DNA of 64,000 bases from Prostheceraeus crozeri (taxonomy: Eukaryota > Platyhelminthes > Polycladida > Euryleptidae): the NCBI GenBank assembly GCA_907163375.1, contig CAJQUW010008748.1:310001-374000 (forward strand). Reading direction: 5' to 3'. Shown here piece after piece: positions 35,813 through 48,518 of this stretch; within the stretch, counting starts at the first letter, position 1; every line of letters begins with the position of its first letter. The position numbers and the translations under genes are program-made. The notes under the pieces were generated by a model. It saw only the letters and a list, made by a program, of their open reading frames with translations. It was not told the DNA's origin and did not search any database.

Positions 35813-37320
35813 CACGCTTACTCCAATGAAGCAAACTCAACTTTCATCTGTTGACTTGAAATTCTATGCGTTTTCATGATAGAGCAGCTGTTGAAGAGGA
35901 TGTTTTGGTGATAGCAAAATACGCAGATTTTCCCTTGCCATAGGCAAATTTGCATCAATTTACATTTACAGGTACTTCAGAGTGTGTATTGGATGATAAG
36001 TGTGCGGAAACGTGTTTTTGATAGAGATGCTTGAATTTCTACGCATATTCACATGAGAGTATTTGCAAAAATGCTTCGCTTCTTGATGGAAAAAATGAAA
36101 ATTTGTGTCCTAACTTATGCAAATCTTTATCAATTTGCACCATACATGTACCCAGGAAAGTTATCTACACGAAGAGGTTGCATAAGCGCGTTTTCGACCT
36201 AGCGGTTTGAACAGCTATGCGTTTTCACAAGACAGTAGTTGCAGAAAGTAATCGTTTATTCATCATCATCAACATTTTATTAGCCATGGCAAATATATGC
36301 CGTTGGAAAGACGTACAACTACAAGACTGCTTGGATACACTAGCACAGCGCGAATGCACGTGTTAAATAATTTTTAAAATAGTACTGATAGGAAGCACTT
36401 ATCAACATACAACATACTATACGGTTCACACATTGCATTATTGAGCAAAGACACTGGATACACACACAGAGTTAAGACTGATTCGGAAAATTACACAAAA
36501 CATGTGAGGCAAGGGATTTCAGGTGGGTTTGAAAAGCTGACAGGGAACATGATTGTAGGGATGATTAGGGAAGAATGTTTATAATGCCACTTGTGAGGGA
36601 TAAAGGTGCCCGCCGAAAGCGCTCGGATGGCGGATTAGTGGCCTGCATATCTTTAGGCAGCTCATAGTAGGTTTGTCTGAGGTTGTAATTGAGCTGACGT
36701 TGTAAGGGTTTATATAAGATAAAAGCACGGGGACAAGTATCGTTAATCATTTTATAGGCTGTGCTTGCAATGATACGAGCACGACGAACAGACAGCAGCT
36801 CGAGCTTAACCTCATCATAATGAGTCCGACCGAGATGGGTACGGAGCGGCAAGCGCAAAATATATCTGATGGCTATGTTTTGTAGAGATTCAAGCCTGTC
36901 GGACAGTACTTTGCCAATTCCAGCGAAGGCGAGGGATCCATATTCCAGGTGTGGCCGAATTTATGTCTTGTATAGTTGAATGAGGAGATCTTTACAGTAG
37001 GGAATGTTGGAGCACAAAATACGAAAACGCGTAGAGTTCTCTGTTTATTTTGGAGCATATATGTTTGACGTGATTTTCATACTTCAGGTTACTTGTAAGA
37101 ACAATACCAAGATGCATGTGGATTTGAGAGAAAGAAATGAGTTTGTTTTCGAAGGTTATTCCTTTCGGAGCGGGTCTTTTCTTGGACTTGGAGATTAGCA
37201 TAGATACAGTTTTTGTGGTGTTGAACTTCATACCCCATATTTTGGACCATGCATGAATGTCTTGAAGAGATTTGTTGACGTACGCAACTGCCATGACAGG
37301 ATCAGTATGGGAAGCATATA

Positions 37321-38464
37321 CAGATTGTTTCATAAAAAATGGATCACCCTTAAACATCGCCTTAACTTCAACTTTGTCTAACTCCGCCAAACTTGAACGA
37401 ATTTCTCTGAAATTTGGAAGATATGTCAGTTGTACTTACTAATATCATTGTTGGAAATTTCAAGCATGAATATTGAGTTGTTTTCCTGTTATAGATGAAA
37501 AAGTAGTAGATAATTTGATCTTCATTTAGCAATGTTACACAAAATCATACCTCACTCTTATAAAATTACATTTGTTTCCTTTGTTATGTAATATGTTGTT
37601 CTACAAGCCAAAAGCTATCAAGCAAAACAAAAATAAAGAAAATCGGTCAATCAGAGCCAATATAGCACCATTATTCATCAACAATAATGTAACTGCTACA
37701 TGTGATTAACTGGACTTCATGCTCCATAGTTTCCTGACTTCGTTGCGGTGGTGTTGGCAGCACTCCTGATTGCTTTCAGCTAGAAATCTATCTCTCACCG
37801 GTTGAAAACAATACAAAGCACAAATGAACAATAACGAGATCGCATTCACAAAAGGCAAAGTGTCAGCTGGCATTTGGACCAATGGCCGCTTTGAACTTCA
37901 CATACAGCAAGGAACCATGAATTCTGAACGCTATGTGAATGTTTTACGAATGAACATTGGCCAAATGACAGATCAACTTGGTGATCCATCGACTTGGTTA
38001 TTTATGGATGATAATGCTACGTGTCACAGGAGTAGTAGAGTCAACTTATGCAAGTCTCAATTAGGGCTTAGGACATTATCTTGGCCAGCTCGTTCTCCTG
38101 ATCTGAATCCTATAGAAAATGTATGGAGTATTCTAAAACGTAACGTTCGTCGTTCGCTGCTACCTACAGATGGCGTATCACAACTTACGTCACTGTTAAA
38201 GAGAGTGGAGAAAGTTAGATCAGTCAAAAATCAACGATATCATCGAATCAATGCCTAGACGAATTGGTAATGTCATCGACAATAAGGGTAGGGCCACAAA
38301 ATATTGGCTTCTTTAGAACCGTTACTGTATCATAGCTTATCAGATTATATAAGGACATTTAGATATATTAGGGACATGAAATAACCTGAAAAATTCTTTC
38401 TGTATCATACTTATGTTTTATTTAGTCAAATTTTAGGATGATCCACTTTTTATGAAACGGACTG
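37321..38464 (+). mobile_element. Tc1-like element, copy B, internally deleted
   Basis: TA at 37319-37320 and 38465-38466, ends as in copy A. About 0.5 kb corresponding to 3595-4112 of copy A is missing, so the transposase start (MNNNEIAFTKGK) runs straight into GIWTNGRFELHIQ. The element sits inside the LINE's catalytic box. Confidence 0.92.
37824..38258 (+). pseudogene. Tc1 transposase, deleted and frameshifted (copy B)
   Basis: The first 15 residues match copy A. The deletion then removes the DNA-binding domains and the first catalytic Asp. FMDDNATCH and SPDLNPIENVW remain, 34 residues apart between Asp and Glu. A frameshift near 38200 (LLKRVEKVRS in place of LLKREWRKLD) ruins the C-terminus. 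It cannot be active but could still be mobilised through its intact ends. Confidence 0.85.
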
Positions 38465-39105
38465 TATTAATGAATCATCCGCGTATGCCATACACTCAAC
38501 AGGCGGAGAGTTTTTGAAGGGTTTGGAATTAATTAACGGCCATTATGAGAGAGTTAATGAAGAAGGTAAAGAGGGTGGGTGCAAGAACACTGCCCTGAGG
38601 AACACCCGCGGATAGAGGCTTCCATGACGAGAAAGAGTTCCCTACTCTGGTCTGTTGTTGACGATTTGTGAGGTAGTTGGAAATCCATCCATAGAGGTTG
38701 CCACGAATACCTGAGGCCAGTAGTCTGTGGCGCAAGGCCTCGTGTGGAACTGTACCAAAATCATTGGATAAATCCAGAAAGGCAATCGCTTGGCTTTTTC
38801 TCCATGGCTGTAGTCCATTTTTGTTGAAGAAGCGCAACTCATGGTAAAACTCGCAGATTTGTGGCTTAACATGTAGAAATCTGCATCCGTTTGCATTTGC
38901 AGATAGCTATAAGTATTGTGGAACTAGTGACTGAGAAATCTAACCTCTTGGAAAGGACATAATTCAGAAAACATAGCTGATATTGGTGAGAGCCATGTGG
39001 AAGGTAATTGCAGTTAGTGAGACAAAGGTACAGCGCTTTATTTTGACTGACTGCTGCAGATGTCGCAGATCTACATATATCAGCGACTTCATTGGAGCAA
39101 GCGTG

Positions 39106-39136
39106 TATTTATATTTCGAAAAGACTCGTGACGTCA
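39106..39136 (-). promoter_or_regulatory. CRE plus TATA motif in right arm
   Basis: Mirror of 35784-35812: TGACGTCA at 39129-39136 and, on the minus strand, TATAAATA at 39106-39113. It reads inward toward the LINE. Confidence 0.45.
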
Positions 39137-39255
39137 AGCGGAAAGTTCAGAGTGTTCTACTAACAAGATTTTGATACGTTTTGATACGTTCATAAGTAAT
39201 TTTTTCTCTTCAAGATAAACCCACTCTTGAAACCATTGTAATTTGTGGTGGGTTA

Positions 39256-40103
39256 AAAAAATATTGCCTGGACTGTTCGGGTTGTTTGGTGTTTTGTGCT
39301 ATGCTGCCATCATAGAAATCAGATTTGGCGGTGTGTACTTCATTACCACAGAAACCCGACACTGTTCTAAGAGATCAATTGGAATTGCATTTCATTTACG
39401 GTCAGTGTCATTTCTCTCTAAACATAAAATCTCTTTCTGTTGTCCAAACTAGTGCTATTGACTTACAAAGCGCAAAGTCAGATTTCTGTGGCTCTCATAA
39501 TAGAAATACCCAAAAACCGTCAAACTTGGAGAATTTCATATTTTATTTATTCAAGTTTCACCCAACATGATTCAAAGTTGTCTAGATTTTTCACGAGGGG
39601 AGAAAGCACCGAGAAAAACATCAAAATTTTAAAGAAAATTGAACTTTCGGAAGAGCGGCCAAGATATTTAGATTGTGGGGTGAGCTTCGAAGCTTCTGTT
39701 TGTGAGAGACAACCAAAATTGATCTACTCGATTTCCTCGACACAGCGCTTTGCCCTAAAGCACTTTTGCCTATTTTGATTATAAACTTTTACTTTTTGAT
39801 AAAGTTGCAAAACTGACTCGATTTTCAGTCTTGTGAGAGTTGCAGTTGAAAACTAAATAAAGTCTCCTAAAATCCACAAGTCTCGATTTTAGTATTGTGT
39901 CTTCAGTTTGAATCTTAGCAGAGATGTACGTGTTATTGTGCTTATTTTCGCGTCCAGTAAAACGACATTATCGATATACCCAGTAATTATTTTTGTGATA
40001 AAGATGTTCTACATAGTGTATGATGCATTAAATCATTTTAACACATAGCGACGCCGTCAGCAGGAGGTGGTTGGGTTTTGTGATTTTGACCATGTAGGCT
40101 TAC
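39256..40103. other. no gene or recognised element
   Basis: Open frames around 39440-39778 show no known motif. Confidence 0.5.
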
Positions 40104-40255
40104 TGTGAGATATCTCGAGAATATAAGGCCCGAAGTGGCGAATGATGGTTCATTTGGCGCCGACATTTGCATGGATAGTCACATTTCTGACTTTTACACC
40201 AAATATCAACTACTATTCGCCACTTCGTGACTTATATTCTGGAGGTATCACACAG
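40104..40255. repeat. 152-bp palindromic mini-element
   Basis: Arms of about 40 bp: CTGTGAGATATCTCGAGAAT and the following TAAGGCCCGAAGTGGCGAAT mirror the right end with few mismatches. About 70 bp lie between the arms. It looks like a tiny TIR element, but no target duplication is clear. Confidence 0.6.
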
Positions 40256-40629
40256 CAAGCATGCCAATACATAATATGATAATAATTAATGATTTTTACT
40301 TTTCATGCGAAGCAAAACTGCGCGTGATGTAATTCTTTCTTTAGTTTCTTATGAATCTTTCTGTAATTTGTGGACATGTTGCAGCAACAAATAACGTCCG
40401 CATATGATGGCCTCTCACCAATTTCTCTAAAGCTTTCGATGACATCTTCAAGACGTCATATGGGAGAACACAGTACTAAAGGAAATGGAGGAAAATAGCC
40501 GAACACGTCATTGAGGGCAACAACAGGTGGATGATCCGACACCCTCAAAATTAAGTGAAGTAAGTAAGAGCAGAAAAAAATCAAAAAAATTTTACTTAGT
40601 TTAAGATTTACTTAGTCTAAGATTTGTAT

Positions 40630-41336
40630 CAGGGATACGGAATCGGAGTCGCGGCGTCCCATCATTTTTGCTGGAGTCGGAGTCCTATCAAATGATAGGA
40701 CTCCGGCCTATAACTAGACCCGAAATAAAATACAAAGAAATTATTTATTCTCGTGCATAAAGCTATCACTGTCTTGATGTCAACTTTCTCCGTCAAACAA
40801 AAGTACAGAGACACTGCTGCATGCAAAGCTTGTAAAAGTTGAAGGAATGAACCGTGATAGTGAAAAAGGAATTGTCTTTTCATTCGGTGTTTAGTAGAGA
40901 AGACAAAGCCTTCATAGCCTCGATCACACCAACGCACCTAAGGTTACATCGGAGACAAAAGTAAAATATTAGTTTGTTTGAGAACATTACCGCATACCCT
41001 CACGAAAATCGTGTGTGATGGCTCCTCCAAACCGCATACTAAAATCAAAAGTGCAATCAATTTTTTTTGAAGAAGGATGGGGATTTTCCTGCCTGGTAGA
41101 GACTGGAGAAAAACCGTGTCAGGCACACATAAACAAGATGGGAGGATGCATCCAACTGAAAGCGACATTTGATAAACATTCATCGAAAATTATTGATAAT
41201 TGATACAGAAATGATCACTAAAGATAGGTTCAGGTGTAAGCCTTTAATGATCGATGATGTAGGTTACAGTCTTTCAGAAAACTAGGCTGTATATACTTGC
41301 CACCCGGGTTCGAAGTCGGAGTCCTCCGCATCCCTG
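40630..41336. mobile_element. GGAGTC-type hAT MITE, copy 1
   Basis: Ends are CAGGGATACGGAATCGGAGT and, reversed, CAGGGATGCGGAGGACTCCG. The flanks ATTTGTAT (40622-40629) and GTTTGTTT (41337-41344) match at six of eight bases, an aged 8-bp duplication. Near the left end GGAGTCCTATCA and TGATAGGACTCC form a 12-bp stem. The body matches 52077-52806 throughout. No coding capacity. Confidence 0.8.
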
Positions 41337-41383
41337 GTTTGTTTCAATTCTGGTGAATACTGATGCAACTAAATATCCTTATA

Positions 41384-42721
41384 CGAGGCGTGTTCAAATG
41401 AAACCCGTTCGCTATACTGTATTTGTAGAATAGTAGGCAGACAAAATAAAAGCACAATCAATCAGTAACAACTGTATTATTAACATAAAAACAAAAGCAA
41501 CAATCAAAAAAATTCTCCGTTGACTTCCCGGCTCTTGTCCCATGCTTGGGTAGGCGTTGAGTTCCGTCGGCAAAGAAGGACTTTGGCTGTCCTTTGAACC
41601 AATCCCTAACAGCTGTCTTCACTTCTTCGTCTGATCGGAATCGTTGTCCCTTGAGAAACGTCTTCAGGGGACCAAAAATGTGAAAATCACAAGGTGACAG
41701 GTCAGGACTGTATGCAGGGTGTTCCAAAACTTCCCAACGCTTCCTTGTCAATGCGTCAGATGTCGCCTTCGAAACGGGTGGTCTTGCGTTGTCGTGAAAA
41801 AGAATGACACCTGAAGACAAAATACCGGGTCGATTGCTCTTTATCGCTTGGTGAAGCTTGTCCGAAGTCTGGATATACCGCTGCGAATTGATTGTTTCGT
41901 TGGGTTCAAGAAACTCGAGGAGCAGCGGGCCCTGAATATCGAAGAACACCGTGAGCATCACCTTCCCTGCAGATTGTTGCACTCGGAACTTCTTCGGCTT
42001 GGATGAACTTTGATGCTTCCACTGCATGCTGCTCTGCTTCCCTTTCGGCTCGAAATGATGGCACCACGTCTCGTCTCCAGCCACAATGCGACGCAAGAAC
42101 TGCTCATTCTCGGTGTTGTAGCGAGTCAGGTGTTCCAAACTGAGTGTTCTCCGTCTTTCCTTGTGGTCTTCAGTAAGCATTCGAGGCACCCATTGAGAAC
42201 AAACTTTGTGATACTGCAACTTTTCCTTCACGATGGTATGCACTGAGCCAATTGAGACATTGAAGTCATCTGCCAGATCTCGAATGCTTCGTCGACGATC
42301 GGCTCTGACTGCGGTATCGATGGTCTCAGTCAGACTTTCAGTCACCACTTTGTGCGCCTGTCCAGGACGTGGCAAATCAGATGTTTCAGTTCGCCCCTCT
42401 CGAAACTTCCTTGACCACTCTGTCACTGTGGTCTTGAAACAGCTCGATCTCTGTATACTGATGCCATTCTGCGATGGATCTCTGCTGGCATGCATCCTTC
42501 TGCGGGCAGGAATTGAATAACCGCTCTCTGGTCTTCTTTGGACGGACTTTCTACCATGAATGACATTTCATTAACCGTGAACAACAGATACACTTGATGA
42601 ACAAACACATTGTCACGCTGTTATACAGCACTGAATAGTACTCCAAAGGTCTGCTTTGATTAATTGGTCATGCATGAACCCGCTAAGATAAGTCGAACGG
42701 GTTTCATTTGATCACGCCTCG
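41384..42721 (-). mobile_element. mariner element, 1.34 kb
   Basis: TA at 41382-41383 and 42722-42723. The TIRs are CGAGGCGTG(T/A)TCAAATGAAA and continue into CCCGTTCG. Length and layout are those of a complete mariner with one transposase gene on the minus strand. Confidence 0.95.
41458..42566 (-). pseudogene. mariner transposase (DD34D), one frameshift
   Basis: The likely start is the ATG near 42566 (MSFMVESPSKEDQRAVIQFL), followed by GCMPAEIHRRMASVY of the first helix-turn-helix. A frameshift near 42445 moves the rest to the frame containing TVTEWSRKFREGR. In that second frame (345 codons from 42495) come the second DNA-binding helix, the SQWVPRMLTEDHK linker (family form WVPHxL), VAGDETWCHHFEP (first Asp), ILFHDNARPP (second Asp) and AYSPDLSPCDFHIFGPLK (third Asp). 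The last two Asp are 34 residues apart, the mariner signature. The catalytic domain is otherwise open to its stop at 41458, so this is among the least damaged genes in the window. One indel separates it from a full frame. Confidence 0.9.
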
Positions 42722-42723
42722 TA

Positions 42724-45569
42724 GTTCAATTGAGCTGGAAAGTTTTTATGAATTTTCTCCCTGGTATGCCAGTAGTAAATTAAGGAATCCAAATTAGCTC
42801 TAATTTTCCTTTGTTGGCAATTTTTGATAATAAGCTGAAGAATCACTTTCACCTAAGATTACTGTTTGATAGCAAAGACAAAAATGTTGCTGTGGTGAAG
42901 ACAGATTGCGTGTAAAGACTATCTATAATGCTAGAAAGGGATCAGATGGTACGCCACCAAGTTTCCTACAAGGGTAAATCACATTTAATTATATGGCTAA
43001 TAGCCACTTGAATGCGTTGCACTCCAGTTTATCGGAACAGTTTGGCAATTGGACTTTCCCCACACTCTGAGGGTTCGGAGAGAACGTACGCTTATCCAAT
43101 TCGAAAGTACAGTGCATAGTGCATTGTGATCAATTATTGTGATGAGCAATCCTCTGGACGTGTCTTTGCCATGAAGGTTAAAAATATCCGTTGTGAAGCA
43201 AATTTGTTGACAACATTTATTGGATTGGCTCTATTGAATAACTGTAATTAAATGATTGATTTGTGTTAAAATGGGGAAGTAGCTTAATTGACTGATATAC
43301 TATTTTCAATGCCGTCACCATTCACAATCGTAGGAAGAAGATCCCACCCTCACTGATTTGCCTAAATAAGCTTGCTAAACTTATCTTATTCACAAACTGA
43401 AAGGTTTCAGGTTACTTAGTAACCAGGAACTATTTGATGCATTATGTATTTATATGTAATATCTCTACATTACAATACTTTTATATTTCACAGTACAGTA
43501 ATATCTATAATTATTGCTTCCATAACAAAGTTTATGCTTTTCAAAGAGTGCATAAATTTGAAACAGTGCAATAAATAGTCTTTATTTGTCTCCGTGCATG
43601 TATTGGCGATGTCACATCGCTTTATTTGACCTGTAAAGCAGATTGTCTTCCGCGCGAGAGATAATATTTACTCCAATGCACTGGAAGGAGCGTGATCTGT
43701 GCCAATTATAAGTGCTCCTGTTCTGTTTTATTATACATGTAGAATAGATATGTGAATGGATATTTTCACCAATATTGATCAGCCTAAATTTCTATTCAAA
43801 TATTTTTGACAGGGATGGATACTTTACACTTAACTATTCATAAATAATAAATAAAATTAATAATAGTAAATAACTATTATGATAATTTTTAGAACTTTAT
43901 TTTATGCCCTTCTATAGGCGAGCCTTTATATCATTATTAATTCACTTGTTTTGATAATCGATTATCAATACAATTGTGATGCATGAACTTAAGTCTGCGA
44001 TTGTAATAACATTTATCAATATTCACATTCAATTAAGAATACAATTGCTTTTCTTGCAATGGGTCTATGCAAGTCACTATCCAAATTTCTTAATAAGCTA
44101 TTACAACTTGCATAGTATGCTGGCCCATGTGGCCTGATTCATAAAAGTGAAATAGCGGTGAAAAAATTCAAAGTTAGGAATTAGTCTAATCCTATCAAAT
44201 TATTGCAATAAATTGATTGCGTGAACGAAATTAATTGCAACAGATTTTTGCTGGCCCGTCAATGAGCCTTGTTTTCTTATCAATCACTGATGATACACAT
44301 CTTCCTACTGACTGATCTCTCTGAATAGCGCTGGTATAACGCCTATATTGAGTTTCACAGTAGGCCTATGTATGTATTACGAACAAAACATCCCACGTGC
44401 GCTTTAAAATGCAGTATTATCAGTTTCAAACCTACGATCTTTTTAGAAGGCTAGTAATACCAAAGAATTTGCGAATAATCTACCTTATATAAGAGACTAG
44501 AAAATTTCAAAAGCAATTTTTGTAAATAGCATCCAATGGTAATACATACATTTTTGGTAGTGAGTGTGCTGTGTATCAGCCGATTCATCTCATTTCAAAA
44601 AAGTTAAAAATGTTTATGTCCATTGCAGACTAACAATCAATCAATTTACTGAGACCTGCCATTTTGAAGTACAAACTTTCAATTGATCCAATTGGCAGAA
44701 ATTTTGGCAGGAGGTGAAGCTCCACATATTAGGTTGATTTTGAAGAAGCGGTGAGAAACCGAATGCTTCGCCTAGATGAATTTCATTTACGTAAAAGGAA
44801 TCAAGACACGGCTTAGTGACATGCGGATACAGTCGTCGAGATTGAATTTTATGAAATTCATAAATGACATAATGCACGTGCATTGCATAATATTTCTATT
44901 TCAAAAATGCATCAGTATAGCTGCTATACTTCTGCCAAACCCATGTGTTATCCATAACCTCCTTTAGAAGAGTCCGACCATGAATACATAAATGAATTGC
45001 CGCCAATGTCACGTTTAAAACTGTAAACAAATCTTCACAACTTTGCTGCAAGCTGCGATGTTTCATATCTGCACAAACAATGATGACCGCATTAGTTTAT
45101 ACATGAACATTCATTCTAATCCAATACGTGCTTCATTCATTTATCATCAATATGTATGTATTTCCAGATAATTCTCTTTTAACTGAAGGTTTGCAAAACA
45201 GCAAGGATACAGCCGCTCAGTGGAACATCACAAGTTTGATAATGTTAGACCAGAAGTGACTACTGGCACAATGTCTTTGTTATGGCACTACCTCTGACAA
45301 ATTCCGCTCTATCATTAATACTCTATTTGTTTATGCATGAAGGTCCGGTTGTGACCTCATGCGAGCATCGTGACTTTAACATAAATTTTATGCGCGGCCA
45401 TGAGGTTATGATGCAACTTCCAACTCATTATCAGCACAAACATGTTACATAATTCCTTGATATCTGATTGCTTGCTGGTGGGAGATCACGAGACATGAGG
45501 CAAACATATTAAAGCAAGCAGTTACGTAAAATGCGATCAATTATCTCATGCCTTTTAGTGTTGTTTAAT
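42724..45569. other. 2.8 kb without recognised gene or element
   Basis: AT-rich. No domain motif or terminal repeat seen. Confidence 0.5.
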
Positions 45570-45571
45570 TA

Positions 45572-47153
45572 CAGTCCGTTTCATAAAAAGTGGATCATCC
45601 TAAAATTTGACTAAATAAAACATAAGTATGATACAGAAAGCATTTTTCATGTTATTTCATGTCCCTAATATATTCAAATGTCCTTATATAATCTGATAAG
45701 CTATGATACAGTAACGGTTCTTAAGAAGCTAATATTTTGTGGCCCTACCCTTATTGTCAATGACATTACCAGTGACGAAAGTTGTGATACGCCATCTGTA
45801 GGTAGCAGTGAACGACGAACGTTACGTTTTAGAATACTCCATACATTTTCTATGGGATTCAGATCAGGAGAACGAGCTGGCCAAGATAATGTCCTAAGCC
45901 CTAATTGAGACTTGCATAAGTTGACTCTACTACTCCTATGACACGTATGACACATCATCCATAAATAACCAAGTCGATGGATCACCAAGTTGATCTGTCA
46001 TTTGGCCAATGTTCATTCGTAAAACATTCACATAGCGTTCAGAATTCATGGTTCCTTGCTGTATGTGAAGTTCAGAGCGGCCATTGGTCCAAATGCCAGC
46101 CCAAATCAGTAGAGTCGCGCCACCTTGTGCCCGGGGACGATGTAAATGTCTCGGAATTTCCTGATCAGATTTTATCCATAATCTCAATCGACCATCACTA
46201 TCCTTCAGACGGACTGATGCCTCATCAGACCAGACAACCCGATCCCATTGTTTTCGCCAGTGACAATGACTCATTGCCCATCTGAGACGTCTTTTTGTAT
46301 GCTGATCTGATAATTCGATCTGCGAGGGCCTCTTACAGCTCTTGAAATTCTACTCAATAAGTCTTCTACGAATAGTGGACTTAGAAATAGACGAGACTAG
46401 TGCAGCCATCTCAGTTAACGAGAGACTTGGATCAACTTTAACAAATCTCAAAATTAGGCGGTCTCTACGTTTGGATGTTTTGCGTGGACGGCCAGAGCCC
46501 TCTTTACGACAGAGTCGAAAATCATCATTATGCCATCGATGCACATTTGTGTAAGGGACATTTAGTCGCTTGCTTGTAGCTCGCAAAGAAAACCCTAGTT
46601 CTAGCAAGGCTGACACTTTGCCTTTTGTGACTGCGATCTTGTTATTGTTCATTTGTGCTTTGTATTGTTTTCAACCGGTAAGAGATAGATTTCTAGCTGA
46701 AAGCAATCAGGAGTGCTGCCAATACCACCGCAACGAAGTCAGGAAGCTATGGAACATGAAGTCCAGTTAATCACATGTAGCATTTACATTGTTGATGAAT
46801 AATGGTGCTATACTGGATTTGATTGACCGATTTTGTTTATTTTTGTTTTGCTTGATAGCTTTTGGCTTGTAGAACAACATATTACATAACAAAGGAAACA
46901 AATGTAATTTTATAAGAGTGAGGTATGATTTTGTGTAACATTGCTAAATGAAGATCAAATTATCTACTACTTTTTTTATCTATAACAGGAAAACAACTCA
47001 ATATTCATGCTTGAAATTTCCAACAATGATATTAGTAAGCACAACTGACATATCTTCCAAATTTCTGAGAAATTCGTTCAAGTTTGGCGGAGTCAGACAA
47101 AGTTGAAGTTAAGGCGATGTTTAAGGGTGATCCATTTTTTATGAAACAATCTG
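45572..47153 (-). mobile_element. Tc1-like element, copy C (inverted)
   Basis: TA at 45570-45571 and 47154-47155, same ends as copy A but reversed. Small internal deletions shorten it to 1.58 kb. Confidence 0.93.
45729..46652 (-). pseudogene. Tc1 transposase (copy C), stop and deletions
   Basis: Starts MNNNKIAVTKGK at 46652. A TAG replaces a Ser codon of copy A after RRRLIE (near 46350). At the position of copy A's stop this copy keeps Trp (RWAMSHCHW). VWSDEASVRLKD, LIWAGIWTNG and WLFMDD follow, with an indel in the second Asp motif, then SPDLNPIENVW. Near 45775 a deletion of roughly 90-100 bp joins VSQLS to the last residues. The lesions differ from those of A and B, so the copies decayed independently. 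Confidence 0.85.
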
Positions 47154-47155
47154 TA

Positions 47156-48510
47156 TAAATTAAGGTGCTGAATACATATTGGTGTTCTTAGCATCACAAA
47201 ACAGGAAATCGCTGTCGATTGATGCTCGTATCCGTAAACAGTTTCCAAGACACTAAAGAAATGTTTGCATCGTATTATGATTGACAAGAAAATCAAAGAA
47301 AGACATTTAGTCATTTAGTATTCTCATTCTTGATCACGCAACTCAAAAAAGTGCACTTCTATAGACTATGCGGCGATCGAAACTGGAATTAAAAATTTGA
47401 TTTCTAAACGGTCTAAACAGCTCATAATCGATGGATACTACATATTTCAATTAATGAAAATTTGTGGAGCTCTTGTCAACCCGCATATACTGGAACCGCG
47501 ATTACGAATGGATGCGGGCAACGTCTAAAATAGAAACAGATAAGATTCAGAAACATATTTCAATGATACATGCGGATAAGTGTATTTTCCAGCAAACTTG
47601 CTGAACGAGTTAATTGTGCAATATGCAACTCTACTTATGCATTCATCATAATAGAATGAAATTAGATTTCGTTCGAATATAACCACCGCGGTGATAACAA
47701 TAAACAAATAGCCCTATTTGGTACCAGGGCTGGGCGTTAAATTAGAATATTACCCGTGACACATGTGAACCTTCAAGTCGTTTCGCCTACAATTCATAAC
47801 TGGACGCCAAATGTAATATTTTAAGTAGACTAAAAATCGAAAGTCATGCAGCTTAATTTCACATGTGACTGTGTTCAATGCTTCAGGCAGATCTAGCATG
47901 TGACTTGTTGCCAAGGCGATCAGGACCGGTTTTATGGATCCCGGTGGAGAGAAACTTATCATCAAATTCTGATATTTTACAGCAAAGAATTTTTACCTTG
48001 AAAGTACATGGAGGCCTTGTGCAAGCCATGGAAGATGCCTTTAAACCCGTTACTATTTGACATTTTATTTGCTATGTAAAAAAGTCACAGAGAATCATTT
48101 TCCGCTTAAATTTGGATTGACTTCATCTGTTTTCTGAGCTAAATATAGAAAAAAAGTCACATATCTGTAGTTCGAATGCGAAGTAAAAAAAAATAATAAG
48201 CACATAAATTAAATGAAACTTTTTCTGTGATAAATGGACTAATAGACTGATATCAGCCCAGTAAATGCAAGTTTGTGTTGCATGTGCAAATGTAGGCTTG
48301 AATAGTTGCTTTTTCGATTATGTGTAGCCTATACGCGCGCGTGAAGTATATATTCCGTGCAATCGCTATTTTGAGCGGAAATACATCACAGCGCTTTCGA
48401 CTATTTTTCAGTATTAGATTTCAAACAAAGCCATAAAACATTGTGGTGAATTATGCTTTTTCAGACCGTCACATTTAGGTCATCACGTAGCCTACTACCC
48501 CGTTGTGGTA
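47156..48510. other. no gene or recognised element
   Basis: No motif found. CAGGGCTGGGCG near 47726 resembles a hAT tip but has no partner. Confidence 0.5.
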
Positions 48511-48518
48511 TGTCCAAT

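Larger units (their letters stand above)
36252..38850 (-). pseudogene. 5'-truncated LINE (CR1/Jockey-group), reverse transcriptase broken
   Basis: Minus strand. The frame opens near 38840 with AIAFLDLSNDFGTVPHEAL (motif A), GWISNYLTNRQQQTRVGNSF and SAGVPQGSVLAPTLF (motif B). MAYADDSL (motif C, catalytic YADD) follows near 38470. Right after it a Tc1 element is inserted. The protein resumes at 37318 with SHTDPVMAVAYVNKSL, WGMKFNTTKTVSML and FSQIHMHLGI. After a stop near 36970 it continues with IRPHLEYGSLAFAGIG and a C-terminal tail ending at 36565. The 3' end carries AATAAAATGTTGATGATGAT and a short GAT-type tail near 36255, as in CR1/L2-like LINEs. The 5' end (endonuclease, ORF1) is missing, the normal result of truncated reverse transcription. 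Frameshifts near 38529 and 37000 add to the damage. Confidence 0.85.
35683..39255. mobile_element. inverted-repeat element with tandem core, split by a LINE
   Basis: The left arm (about 35683-35845) and right arm (about 39090-39255, reversed) share CCRCCACAAAT, GTTTCAAGAG, ATCTTGTTAGTAGAA, TTTCCGCTTGACGTCACGAG and AATATAAATACACGCTT. The core has two to three units of about 175 bp starting near 35860, 36028 and 36208 (TTGAA..CTATGCGTTTTCA). The unit pattern resumes after the LINE at about 38850-38930. The class is unknown, and no clear target duplication was found. Confidence 0.6.

Noticed and set aside
47726-47737. CAGGGCTGGGCG as a hAT terminus
   Set aside because: No partner terminus found.
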